Shown one piece after another: positions 10,306 to 18,299 of a stretch of DNA of 64,000 nucleotides. A model generated the notes under the pieces. It was not told the origin of the DNA. It ran no database searches and saw only the letters and a program-made list of their open reading frames with translations. Location: contig NZ_BAAAUT010000011.1 of assembly GCF_039534085.1 (NCBI RefSeq), forward strand, positions 62,001-126,000, in the 5' to 3' direction. How positions within the stretch are numbered: position 1 is the stretch's first letter; every line of letters starts with the position of its first letter. The stretch is from Planomonospora_B alba. Lineage in GTDB: Bacteria; Actinomycetota; Actinomycetes; Streptosporangiales; Streptosporangiaceae. A program made the position numbers and the translations under genes.

Positions 10306-10609
10306 CCCGCTTCCTGCCAGCGGGCGGACAGGTAACCAGTGTGCCGAGCGAAGCCTGATTTATCCGTGCTTTTGAACAAAGATCACGGGTTGTTATCGAC
10401 TGACTGCCCGATTGTTATATGATAGAGCCTCTTTGAGGCTCTCGTGGGTGTTTCTTTACGTAACTGATCTGGTGGGAACACTAGCAGTGCTCGCGTCGGA
10501 TGCGAAGAGCGCTCTCGGTGGTTCGTGACAGCGCCGGTCAAGACGCCTTTGCCTCGATGGCACCCGCCCGCCCGCGGCGGCACGGCCATCGTGACGTAGC
10601 CTCGATGTC
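10306..10609. promoter_or_regulatory. AT-richer intergenic region upstream of bldC with a hairpin
   Basis: About 300 bp between divergent bldC and the DUF4229 gene, clearly less GC-rich than its surroundings. It includes a perfect hairpin at 10424-10442 (AGAGCCTC-TTT-GAGGCTCT) immediately after a TATGAT hexamer at 10418-10423, so a short transcript beginning near the hairpin is possible. TAGCCT at 10597-10602 is the likely -10 of the DUF4229 gene. No protein-coding frame here is convincing. Confidence 0.5.
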
Positions 10610-10804
10610 GTGCATCCCGCTTTCGTCTACACCGCGTCGCGGATCGGCCTGCTGGCGGTCACCGCAGGCGTGCTCTACCTGCTCGGGCTCCGTGAGCCTT
10701 TCCTGCTGCTGGTCGTGTCATTCCTCGTCAGCGGCCTGGCCAGCTACGTCCTGCTGTCCAGGCAGCGAGACGCGCTGAGCGCGCGAATCGCCAAGAATCG
10801 CTGA
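10610..10804 (+). CDS. DUF4229 small membrane protein
   Basis: A 64-residue protein with two membrane helices (about residues 9-26 and 29-48) and a basic C-terminal tail (LLSRQRDALSARIAKNR), the DUF4229 pattern of actinobacteria. Function unknown; its position beside menaquinone and respiratory genes may be meaningful. The GTG start is supported by TAGCCT ending exactly 7 nt upstream, predicting a leaderless message. Confidence 0.85.
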   Translation: MHPAFVYTASRIGLLAVTAGVLYLLGLREPFLLLVVSFLVSGLASYVLLSRQRDALSARIAKNR

Positions 10805-10816
10805 AAACACCGAATG

Positions 10817-12085
10817 TCACGGCAACGGGAACATGCCGATCCGGGCATGGTACTCGCGGCCGAGCCGGGTTGTGTCGCTACCAACGAGTAGCCCTCCCCG
10901 GTGGGCGAGAAACGCCTTGACGCCGATTCCGCGGTCCCGGGTGGGATTCCAGCGCAGGGCCTTGCCGGTGACCGGGTGGATCGCGCCGATCCCCGGCCGG
11001 GAGACGGCCCCCGGCCCCGCCGAGTCGCGGCCGCGCGGGTTGTCCAGCCAGCGCTGGTGGCCGCCCACGTAGACCGCGGCACCGGTCACCGCGACCGAGT
11101 AGAGCGTGTCGCCGCCGGTGTAGTTGACCCAGGTCGGGCGGGTGGTGCCCCGGGCGCGCGTCTCGAACCGCGCGGCGCTGTCGCACAGCTTCCCCGCGCT
11201 GCCCGCCCCGCCGCTGGTGACGACCACGAAGTAGCTCCCGTCGGGGGCGAAGTCCAGGCCCCTGACGTAGCTGGGGAAGTCCGGCTTGCACTCCGGGGCG
11301 TAGGCGTCGGTCCGCCAGTCCGCGACCTTCGCGGGGGACGAGCCGACGTCGATGAGGCCGAGCTGGGGCCGGGAGAGCCCGTCGAGGGTGCCGAAGCCGC
11401 CGTCGACCGCGAGGCGGTCCCCGGCCAGCGCCATGGCGTACACCTTGACCCGGGAACCGCGGGGGGCGCCCGGTGTGATCGAGAAGGCCGGGTCCACCGC
11501 CCCGGTGGCGGCGTCCAGCCGTGCCAGCGCGGTGCGGCGGACGCCTCCGACTCGGGTGAAGTCCCCGCCCGCGTAGAGATGGGAACCGCTGCGGACGAGG
11601 CTGGTCACCGTGCCGCCCTCGGCCTGGGCGCGGAAGCCGGGCACCCGGGTCCCGTCGGCGAGCCGGAGCCGGACCAGCCGGCGGGTGCCGGCCCCGTCGG
11701 TCTCCGTGAACGCGCCGCCCGCGTAGACGGTGCCGGAGGCCCCCGCGGCCAGGGCGTTGACCGGGCCGTCGAGCTCGGGGGCGAAGTCCGGCAGGATCCG
11801 CCCGGTGGCCAGGTCGTAGGCGAAGATGTTGGCGCGCTCCAGAACCCGGCTGCTCCCGGCGTCCCGCACCTCGCTGAACGAGCCGCCGACCACCACCGTG
11901 CCGCCCACCAGGGCGATGGCGTTGACGATCCCGTCGAGCACGTGCGGGGTGGTGTCCACGGGGTCGGCGGAGACCACCCGGCGGTGCTCGACGGTGCCCG
12001 CGGCGGAGGCGTCCGCGGGGATCAGGACCAGGGCGGCGGCCAGCGCGGCGGCCGTCACGGGAGGGGAAACGGTTCTGGCAAGCAC
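10817..12085 (-). CDS. Secreted beta-propeller protein
   Basis: A 422-residue secreted protein. After an N-terminal signal segment (PVTAAALAAALVLIPADASA) come repeats of the form GTVYAGGAFTE, HLYAGGDFTRVGG and VYVGGHQRW, each a blade strand of the delta-60/DUF5122 type found in extracellular propellers. Two isolated cysteines occur in the C-terminal half. Function unknown; a structural or carbohydrate-binding role outside the cell is possible. The start is uncertain: I chose GTG 12085, directly before the signal sequence; a TTG two codons upstream is also possible. It is convergent with the DUF4229 gene and divergent from menG. Confidence 0.8.
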   Translation of the reverse strand: MLARTVSPPVTAAALAAALVLIPADASAAGTVEHRRVVSADPVDTTPHVLDGIVNAIALVGGTVVVGGSFSEVRDAGSSRVLERANIFAYDLATGRILPDFAPELDGPVNALAAGASGTVYAGGAFTETDGAGTRRLVRLRLADGTRVPGFRAQAEGGTVTSLVRSGSHLYAGGDFTRVGGVRRTALARLDAATGAVDPAFSITPGAPRGSRVKVYAMALAGDRLAVDGGFGTLDGLSRPQLGLIDVGSSPAKVADWRTDAYAPECKPDFPSYVRGLDFAPDGSYFVVVTSGGAGSAGKLCDSAARFETRARGTTRPTWVNYTGGDTLYSVAVTGAAVYVGGHQRWLDNPRGRDSAGPGAVSRPGIGAIHPVTGKALRWNPTRDRGIGVKAFLAHRGGLLVGSDTTRLGREYHARIGMFPLP

Positions 12086-12163
12086 CCGCAAAGTTCTAAC
12101 AGACTCTTGGTAATCATGATGACACTTTCCGTGGATTGTCCCATCGGGCCTAGGCTTGCACCC

Positions 12164-12910
12164 ATGACGCGCGCTTCGCTGGACAAGCAACCGCACGAGG
12201 TCGCCTCGATGTTCGATCGCACGGCCCGGCGCTACGACCTGATGAACGACATCCTCTCCCTGGGGCAGGACCGGTTCTGGCGCAAGGCCACCGCGGCCGC
12301 GGTCGACGCGGGCCCCGGCGAGCTCGTGCTCGACCTGGGCGCGGGCACCGGCACCTCGACCGACGCCTTCACCACGCTCGGCGCCCGGGCCATCGCCTCC
12401 GACTTCTCCCTCGGCATGCTCCGCACCGGCGTCGAGCGGCGCGGCGGGTCGGGCATCCGCGGCGGGGGCGTGCGCGGGGTGACGTTCGTCGCGGGTGACG
12501 CGCTCAACCTGCCGTTCGCCGACGACAGCTTCGACGCGGTGACGATCTCCTTCGCGATCCGCAACGTCAAGGACACCGAGCAGGCGCTGCGCGAGATGCT
12601 CCGCGTGGCCAGGCCCGGCGCCCGCCTGGTGATCTGCGAGTTCTCCCGGCCCACGGTCCGCCCCTTCGAGCTGGTCTACACGCAGTACCTGATGAGGATG
12701 CTCCCGGTCGCGGCCGGGCTCGTCAGCTCCAACCCCGACTCCTACGAGTACCTCGCCGAGTCGATCCGGGCGTGGCCGGACCAGCCCGCGCTGGCGCGGA
12801 TCATCCAGCGGGCGGGCTGGGAGCGGGTCGCCTGGCGCAACCTGTCGCTCGGCATCGTCGCCCTGCACCGCGGCTACAAGCCGCAGGCCGCCCCCGCACG
12901 GGAGGACTGA
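12164..12910 (+). CDS. menG: Demethylmenaquinone methyltransferase
   Basis: A 248-residue class I SAM-dependent methyltransferase of the UbiE/MenG family that performs the final C-methylation making menaquinone. SAM motif I is DLGAGTGTSTD near residue 60. The family signatures YDLMNDILSLGQDRFWR (N-terminal) and SFAIRNVKDTEQALREM (middle) are present. A Gly/Arg-rich insertion (RRGGSGIRGGGVRG) after motif II lengthens the protein slightly. The ATG is set by TAGGCT (12151-12156) 7 nt upstream, again a leaderless arrangement. Together with the reductase, nuo genes and prenyl synthase downstream it forms a quinone/complex I block. Confidence 0.95.
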   Translation: MTRASLDKQPHEVASMFDRTARRYDLMNDILSLGQDRFWRKATAAAVDAGPGELVLDLGAGTGTSTDAFTTLGARAIASDFSLGMLRTGVERRGGSGIRGGGVRGVTFVAGDALNLPFADDSFDAVTISFAIRNVKDTEQALREMLRVARPGARLVICEFSRPTVRPFELVYTQYLMRMLPVAAGLVSSNPDSYEYLAESIRAWPDQPALARIIQRAGWERVAWRNLSLGIVALHRGYKPQAAPARED

Positions 12911-12971
12911 GCGCGGAAGGGCGCTGAGCGCGGGAGGGCGCTGAGTACCGGAGGGCTGAGCGCGGAAGGGC
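12908..12971. repeat. Four imperfect tandem units after menG
   Basis: Four imperfect 15-17 bp units starting TGAG(CGCG)G follow directly from the menG stop. Beyond them, to about 13140, comes more GC-rich repetitive sequence including two copies of GGATCCGCGGG. No coding frame here is convincing. Confidence 0.7.
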
Positions 12972-13161
12972 CGGGCGCCGGAGGATCGCGCCGGAGCGGC
13001 CGGGGAAGGGGGCGCAAAAGCCCGCCTCGGCGAGGGTTCCGCGGAAGATTTCCCCCACCCCCGTCTCCGCAGGGGATCCGCGGGAGGACCCGCGGGGGGA
13101 TCCGCGGGGAAGACGACCGCCGACGCCGCCCGGGAAGCGGGGAAACGCCCGCCGCACCCGC

Positions 13162-13225
13162 CTGACACTTCTCTCTGCGGAAGCGTTAGACTGCCGCCCG
13201 ACAAGTTTGTGAAGACCTTCACAAA
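13162..13225 (+). promoter_or_regulatory. Promoter with a perfect Rex-type operator ahead of the ggr/nuo block
   Basis: TAGACT at 13187-13192 is a good -10, with CTGACA at 13162-13167 as a possible -35 (19-bp spacing). The predicted start of transcription is near 13199. Just downstream, 13207-13224 reads TTGTGAAGACCTTCACAA, an exact match to the TTGTGAA-N4-TTCACAA operator of the actinobacterial redox repressor Rex, which in Streptomyces controls nuo among other respiratory genes. The symmetry extends by one base on each side (13206-13225). Rex bound here would block transcription when NADH is low. Confidence 0.82.
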
Positions 13226-13282
13226 AGAACGAAAGGCCCCTCACCCCGAGGCCGTCAACGCGTGTAGGACAGGACAGGTCCC

Positions 13283-14560
13283 GTGACCGTGCCAGCCGTC
13301 GCACAGCGGAGTGTCACTGCGGCTGACGCCGACGTCATCGTCGTCGGCGCCGGGCCCGCCGGTTCCACGACCGCTTTCCACCTCGCCCAGGCCGGACTGG
13401 ACGTCCTGCTCCTGGAGAAGACCACGTTCCCCCGCGAGAAGGTCTGCGGGGACGGCCTGACACCCCGGGCGGTCAAGCAGCTCATCGCGATGGGGATCGA
13501 CATCGACGCCCCGGGCTGGGTCAGGAACAGGGGCCTGCGCGTCGTCGGCGGCGGCCTGCGCTTCGAGCTCGACTGGCCCGAGCTGTCCAGCTACCCCGAC
13601 TTCGGGCTGGTCCGCACCCGGCAGGACTTCGACGAGATCCTGGCCGCCAACGCCGTGCGCGGCGGGGCCCGCCTGCTGCAGGGCGTCAACGTCACCGGCC
13701 CGATCCTCGACGAGCGCAGCGGCCACGTCGTGGGCGTGACCGCCAGGAAGGACGGCGAGGAGGTCGCCTACCGCTCCCGCCTCGTGGTCGCGGCCGACGG
13801 CAACTCCACCCGGATCTCCCTGGCGATGGGGCTGCACAAGCGCGCCGACCGCCCCATGGGCGTCGCCGTGCGGACCTACTTCACCAGCCCCCGGCACGAC
13901 GACGACTACCTGGAGACCTGGCTGGAGCTGTGGGACGGCGACCAGCTGCTGCCCGGCTACGGCTGGATCTTCGGGGTCGGCGACGGCACCGCGAACGTGG
14001 GCCTGGGCCTGCTGAACACCAGCGAGGCGTTCAAGGGCATGGATTATCGCGACCTGCTGCGGCGTTGGACGAAGAACATGCCCTCCGAGTGGGGGTTCAC
14101 CGAAGAGAACATGACCACCCCGATCAGGGGTGCCGCGCTGCCGATGGCGTTCAACCGCCAGCCGCACTACACCCGCGGCCTGGTGCTCGTCGGCGACGCG
14201 GGCGGAATGATCAATCCGTTCAACGGCGAGGGCATCGCCTACGCGATGGAGACCGGCCGGATCGCGGCCGAGACCGTCGTCCAGGCGCTGGGCAGGCCCA
14301 CGCCCGCCCAGCGGGAGCGGGTGCTGCGGGCCTACCCGCAGACGTTGAAGGACGCCTACGGCGGGTACTTCACGCTCGGCCGCGGTTTCGTCGAGCTGAT
14401 CAGCCGGCGCGGCGTGATGAACTTCGCGACGCGTCACGCGCTCCCGCACCCCCGCCTGATGCGGTTCGCGCTCAAACTCCTTGCTAACCTCACCGACCGG
14501 CGAGGCGACGCGTCGGACCGGATCATCAACGCCCTGTCGAAGGTGGCACCACCGGCATGA
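13283..14560 (+). CDS. Geranylgeranyl reductase-family FAD oxidoreductase (menaquinone tail reductase candidate)
   Basis: A 425-residue flavoprotein. The N-terminal Rossmann motif DVIVVGAGPAGSTTAFHLA (about residues 16-34) binds FAD, KVCGDGLTPRAV is the family motif near residue 55, and GDAGGMINPFNGEGIAYAME is the second FAD motif near residue 305. Family members reduce double bonds in isoprenoid chains; mycobacterial MenJ reduces one unit of the menaquinone side chain. Proximity to menG, the nuo genes and a prenyl synthase supports a menaquinone role here. The GTG start follows AGGACAGG; the leader contains the Rex site. Confidence 0.88.
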   Translation: MTVPAVAQRSVTAADADVIVVGAGPAGSTTAFHLAQAGLDVLLLEKTTFPREKVCGDGLTPRAVKQLIAMGIDIDAPGWVRNRGLRVVGGGLRFELDWPELSSYPDFGLVRTRQDFDEILAANAVRGGARLLQGVNVTGPILDERSGHVVGVTARKDGEEVAYRSRLVVAADGNSTRISLAMGLHKRADRPMGVAVRTYFTSPRHDDDYLETWLELWDGDQLLPGYGWIFGVGDGTANVGLGLLNTSEAFKGMDYRDLLRRWTKNMPSEWGFTEENMTTPIRGAALPMAFNRQPHYTRGLVLVGDAGGMINPFNGEGIAYAMETGRIAAETVVQALGRPTPAQRERVLRAYPQTLKDAYGGYFTLGRGFVELISRRGVMNFATRHALPHPRLMRFALKLLANLTDRRGDASDRIINALSKVAPPA

Positions 14561-14609
14561 CCTCGCAAAACACCAGGAAGCCGGGGCAAGTGAGATTCAT
14601 GGCCCCGCC

Positions 14610-14615
14610 TAGACT
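14610..14615 (+). promoter_or_regulatory. Candidate internal promoter before nuoA
   Basis: TAGACT in the 118-bp gap between the reductase and nuoA matches the -10 at 13187 exactly. It would give a leader of about 55 nt ending in GAGAGGAGG. No second Rex-like palindrome is visible here, so nuo may have both a redox-controlled and an uncontrolled promoter. Confidence 0.4.
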
Positions 14616-14678
14616 TATGCGACACCACAACGTGAGCTACGCGCCGGCGCGCGTGGAGATGGGAGAGGAGGCGTAGCG

Positions 14679-15038
14679 ATGGAGCTGTACGCACCCATCC
14701 TGGTGCTCGCCGTTCTCGGAGCGGGCTTCGCGATCTTCTCGGTGACGATCGCCCCCTTCACCGGGCCCAAGCGGTGGAACCGCGCGAAACTCGACGCCTA
14801 CGAGTGCGGTATCGAGCCCACCCCCCAGCCGGTCGGCGGTGGCCGCTTCCCGCTGAAGTACATGATCACCGCGATGCTCTTCATCGTGTTCGACATCGAG
14901 ATCATCTTCCTCTACCCGTGGGCGGTCGCGTTCGACCAGCTCGGGCTGTTCGGACTGGTCGAGATGCTGCTGTTCATCGTCACCGTGCTCGTCGCCTACG
15001 CGTACGTGTGGCGCCGCAAGGGTCTGGACTGGGATTAG
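14679..15038 (+). CDS. nuoA: NADH-quinone oxidoreductase subunit A
   Basis: A 119-residue membrane subunit of complex I with three helices. The conserved loop KLDAYECGIEPT (with the Cys of the quinone-cavity loop) lies between helix 1 and helix 2. First gene of a contiguous 14-gene nuoA-N operon. AGAGGAGG precedes the ATG. Confidence 0.97.
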   Translation: MELYAPILVLAVLGAGFAIFSVTIAPFTGPKRWNRAKLDAYECGIEPTPQPVGGGRFPLKYMITAMLFIVFDIEIIFLYPWAVAFDQLGLFGLVEMLLFIVTVLVAYAYVWRRKGLDWD

Positions 15039-15042
15039 GACT

Positions 15043-15594
15043 ATGGGACTTGAAGAGAAACTCCCGAGCGGCTTCCTGCTGACCACCGTCGAGCAGGTCG
15101 CGGGCTGGGCGCGCAAGAACTCCGTCTGGCCGGCCACCTTCGGTCTGGCGTGCTGCGCCATCGAGCTGATGGCGACCGGCGCCTCCAAGCACGACCTGGC
15201 GCGTTTCGGCATGGAGCGCGCCTCGGCCTCCCCGCGCCAGGCCGACCTGATGATCGTCGCGGGACGGCTCTCCCAGAAGATGGCCCCGGTGCTGCGCCAG
15301 ATCTACGACCAGATGGCCGAGCCCAAGTGGGTCATCGCCATGGGTGTCTGCGCCTCCAGCGGGGGCATGTTCAACAACTACGCCATCGTGCAGGGTGTGG
15401 ACCACGTGGTCCCCGTCGACATCTACCTGCCGGGCTGCCCGCCGCGGCCGGAGATGCTCATCGACTCGATCGTGAAGCTGCACGACAAGATCCAGAACAT
15501 GAAGTTCGGCGCCCACCGCGCCAAGCAGATCGACGAGCTCGAACTGCGGGCGCTCCGGACGCTGCCGCTGATCGACCAGGGAGCCGGCAAGTGA
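15043..15594 (+). CDS. nuoB: NADH-quinone oxidoreductase subunit B
   Basis: A 183-residue peripheral subunit that binds the terminal iron-sulfur cluster N2. The tandem cysteines are Cys37-Cys38 (GLACCAIELM), with Cys103 (GVCASSGG) and Cys132 (LPGCPPRPE) completing the cluster. It starts 4 bp after nuoA and its stop overlaps the GTG of nuoC. Confidence 0.97.
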   Translation: MGLEEKLPSGFLLTTVEQVAGWARKNSVWPATFGLACCAIELMATGASKHDLARFGMERASASPRQADLMIVAGRLSQKMAPVLRQIYDQMAEPKWVIAMGVCASSGGMFNNYAIVQGVDHVVPVDIYLPGCPPRPEMLIDSIVKLHDKIQNMKFGAHRAKQIDELELRALRTLPLIDQGAGK

Positions 15595-16274
15595 CCTCTG
15601 AGCCCGAGAACCTCCCCGGAGTGCCGGAGGGGCCGATCGTCCGCCGGGGCATGTTCGGCGCCCAGGACGCGGGCGACACCTCCGGCTACGGAGGCCTCGT
15701 CGTACGGCGGGCGCCGCGGATGTCGACCCCCCGCCCCTACGGCGGCTACTTCGACGACATCGCGGACCAGCTGGAGCGCGCGCTCGGCGACGGCTTCGCC
15801 GACGCGGTCGAGGACGTGGTCGTGGACCGCGGGGAGCTGACCTTCCACGTCAGGCGCGAGCGCCTGCTGGAGGTCCTGCAGCACCTGCGCGACGATCCGG
15901 CGCTCCGCTTCGAGCTCTCGCTGGGCGTCTCCGGCGTGCACTACCCCCACCTCGCCGGTGAGGAGCTGCACGCGGTGATCCACCTGTGCTCGATCACGCA
16001 CAACCGGCGCCTGCGCGTCGAGGTCTCCTGCCCCGACGCCGACCCGCACATCCCGTCCAGCGTGTCGATCTACCCGACGCACGACTGGCACGAGCGGGAG
16101 ACCTGGGACTTCTTCGGGATCGTCTTCGACGGCCACCCGGCGTTGACCCGCATCATGATGCCCGACGACTGGGACGGCCACCCCCAGCGGAAGGACTATC
16201 CGCTCGGCGGCATCCCGGTCGACTACCGCGGCGCCCAGATCCCGTCGCCGGACAAGAGGAGGTCGTACAAGTGA
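15591..16274 (+). CDS. nuoC: NADH-quinone oxidoreductase subunit C
   Basis: A 227-residue subunit of the peripheral arm. The 30-kDa signature is ERETWDFFGIVFDGHPALTR followed by DDWDGHPQRKDYPLGG. The N-terminal ~45 residues are an actinobacterial extension (VRRGMFGAQDAGDTSGYGG). The GTG start at 15591 overlaps the nuoB stop by 4 nt, which indicates coupling. Confidence 0.95.
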   Translation: MTSEPENLPGVPEGPIVRRGMFGAQDAGDTSGYGGLVVRRAPRMSTPRPYGGYFDDIADQLERALGDGFADAVEDVVVDRGELTFHVRRERLLEVLQHLRDDPALRFELSLGVSGVHYPHLAGEELHAVIHLCSITHNRRLRVEVSCPDADPHIPSSVSIYPTHDWHERETWDFFGIVFDGHPALTRIMMPDDWDGHPQRKDYPLGGIPVDYRGAQIPSPDKRRSYK

Positions 16275-16324
16275 GCGACAAGCACAGCGGCTCGCGAACG
16301 AGTGCGGCGAAGGAGGACTCGTGA
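16271..16324 (+). other. 17-codon mini-ORF bridging nuoC and nuoD
   Basis: GTG at 16271 overlaps the nuoC stop (GTGA) and opens a 17-residue frame that closes at 16322-16324, where its TGA overlaps the GTG of nuoD (again GTGA). The nuoD ribosome-binding site AAGGAGGA lies inside it. A ribosome could pass from nuoC to nuoD without leaving the message. Function as a peptide is doubtful. Confidence 0.35.
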
Positions 16325-17646
16325 GCGCCCCCCACCAGGAAGCCACCGAGGGCAAGGTCTACACGGTCTCCGGCAACGACTGGACCGAGCTGGTCAGCAC
16401 GCTCAGCGGCCAGCAGGACGAGCAGCTCGTGGTCAACATGGGACCGCAGCACCCCTCCACGCACGGCGTGCTCCGCCTCGTCCTGACCCTGGACGGCGAG
16501 ACGGTCACCGAGGCCCGCACGGTCATCGGCTACCTGCACACCGGCATCGAGAAGACCTGCGAGTACCGGACGTGGACCCAGGGGACCACCCTGGTCACCC
16601 GGATGGACTACCTCGCGCCGATCTTCAACGAGACCGCCTACTGCATGGCGGTGGAGAAGCTGCTGGGCATCACCGAGCAGGTCCCCGAGCGGGCCCAGGC
16701 GCTGCGCGTGATGACCATGGAGCTGACCCGCATCGCCTCGCACATGGTCGCCGTCGCCACCTTCGGCATGGAGCTGGGCGCGACCACGCCGATGATCTAC
16801 GGCTTCCGCGAGCGCGAGATGGTGCTCGACGTGATGGAGTACATCACCGGCCTGCGGATGAACTACGCCTACGTCCGGCCGGGCGGCGTCTCCGTCGACC
16901 TGCCGGCCGGGGCCGTGGACAAGATCGGCGAGTTCCTCAAGATCATGCCGAAGCGCGTCAAGGAGATGCGCAAGCTGCTCGACGCCAACCCGGTCTACCT
17001 GGCCCGGACCAAGGACGTGGCCTACCTCGACCTGACCGGCTGCATGGCGCTGGGCGTCACCGGGCCGATCCTGCGGGCCGCCGGCCTGCCGTGGGACCTG
17101 CGCAAGTCGCAGCCCTACTGCGGGTACGAGACCTACGACTTCGAGGTCGCGACCCAGAAGACCGCCGACGTCTACGGCCGCTACCTCGTCCGGATGGCCG
17201 AGGTGGAGGAGTCGCTCAAGATCATCGAGCAGGCCCTCGACCGGCTCGCCGGCCCGCTCAAGGGCCAGCGCGTCATGGTGGACGACAAGAAGATCGGCTG
17301 GCCCTCGCAGCTCGCGCTCGGCCCCGACGGCTACGGCAACTCGCCCGACCACATCGCGCACATCATGGGCGGCTCCATGGAGGCGCTCATCCACCACTTC
17401 AAGCTGGTCACCGAAGGCTTCCGCGTCCCGGCGGGGCAGGCCTACGCCAGCGTGGAGGGCCCCCGCGGCGAGATCGGCGCCCACGTGGTCAGCGACGGCG
17501 GAACCCGCCCCTACCGGGTGCACTTCCGCGACCCGTCGTTCACGAACCTGCAGTCCGTCCCGGCGATGTGCGAGGGCGGCATGGTCGCCGACGTCATCTC
17601 GGCGGTGGCCTCGATCGACCCGGTTATGGGAGGTGTGGACCGATGA
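16321..17646 (+). CDS. nuoD: NADH-quinone oxidoreductase subunit D
   Basis: A 441-residue 49-kDa-type subunit that, with NuoB, forms the quinone-binding cavity. The signature GPQHPSTHGVLRL lies near residue 41, followed by GYLHTGIEKTCEYRTW. The C-terminus ends in the family's DPVMGGVDR. The GTG start has AAGGAGGA 5 nt upstream. The stop overlaps the nuoE ATG (ATGA). Confidence 0.97.
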   Translation: MSAPHQEATEGKVYTVSGNDWTELVSTLSGQQDEQLVVNMGPQHPSTHGVLRLVLTLDGETVTEARTVIGYLHTGIEKTCEYRTWTQGTTLVTRMDYLAPIFNETAYCMAVEKLLGITEQVPERAQALRVMTMELTRIASHMVAVATFGMELGATTPMIYGFREREMVLDVMEYITGLRMNYAYVRPGGVSVDLPAGAVDKIGEFLKIMPKRVKEMRKLLDANPVYLARTKDVAYLDLTGCMALGVTGPILRAAGLPWDLRKSQPYCGYETYDFEVATQKTADVYGRYLVRMAEVEESLKIIEQALDRLAGPLKGQRVMVDDKKIGWPSQLALGPDGYGNSPDHIAHIMGGSMEALIHHFKLVTEGFRVPAGQAYASVEGPRGEIGAHVVSDGGTRPYRVHFRDPSFTNLQSVPAMCEGGMVADVISAVASIDPVMGGVDR

Positions 17647-18299
17647 CCTATCCGGCGGAGGTCCGCGAGCGTCTGGAACAGGACGCCAAGGAGATCATCG
17701 GCCGCTACCCCCGGCCGCGCTCGGCCCTGCTGCCCCTGCTGCACCTGGTGCAGTCGGTGGACGGCTACGTCTCCGACGACGGGCACGAGTTCTGCGCCGA
17801 GATGCTCGGCATCAGCAAGGCCGAGGTCGTGGGCGTGTCCACGTTCTACACGATGTACAAGCGCCGGCCGATGGGCGACTACCACGTCGGCGTCTGCGTC
17901 AACACGCTCTGCGCGATCATGGGCGGCGACCAGATCTGGGAGGAGCTCTCCGAGCACGTCGGCGTCGGCCACGACGAGACGACCGGGGACGGCAAGATCT
18001 CGCTGGAGCGGCTGGAGTGCAACGCCGCCTGCGACTTCGCCCCGGTGATGATGGTCAACTGGGAGTTCTTCGACAACCAGACCCCCGACTCGGCCAAGCA
18101 GCTCGTCGACGACCTGCGCGACGGCAAGGACGTCTCGCCGACCCGCGGCCCGAAGAAGCTGTGCACCTTCAAGGAGGCGTCGCGGATCCTGGCAGGGCTC
18201 CCCGACGACCAGGCCGGCGACGGCCCCTCGGCGGCGGGCGCCTCCCTGGAGGGCCTGAAGGTCGCCAAGGCCAACGGATGGAAGGCCCCTGAGGCATGA
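17643..18299 (+). CDS. nuoE: NADH-quinone oxidoreductase subunit E
   Basis: A 218-residue thioredoxin-fold subunit that binds the [2Fe-2S] cluster N1a. Cluster ligands are seen in VCVNTLCAIMG and ECNAACDFAPVMMVN. The C-terminal ~35 residues are a low-complexity extension (DDQAGDGPSAAGASLEG). It overlaps nuoD by 4 nt at the 5' end and nuoF by 4 nt at the 3' end. Confidence 0.96.
   Translation: MTYPAEVRERLEQDAKEIIGRYPRPRSALLPLLHLVQSVDGYVSDDGHEFCAEMLGISKAEVVGVSTFYTMYKRRPMGDYHVGVCVNTLCAIMGGDQIWEELSEHVGVGHDETTGDGKISLERLECNAACDFAPVMMVNWEFFDNQTPDSAKQLVDDLRDGKDVSPTRGPKKLCTFKEASRILAGLPDDQAGDGPSAAGASLEGLKVAKANGWKAPEA

Noticed and set aside
10901..12910. A 669-residue frame that includes menG
   Set aside because: Only the last 248 residues resemble a protein family; the upstream part lies antisense to the propeller gene, and a clear promoter sits directly before ATG 12164.
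12086..13222. Upstream extension of the propeller gene frame
   Set aside because: It runs antisense through menG and has no family resemblance; the signal peptide begins near 12085.
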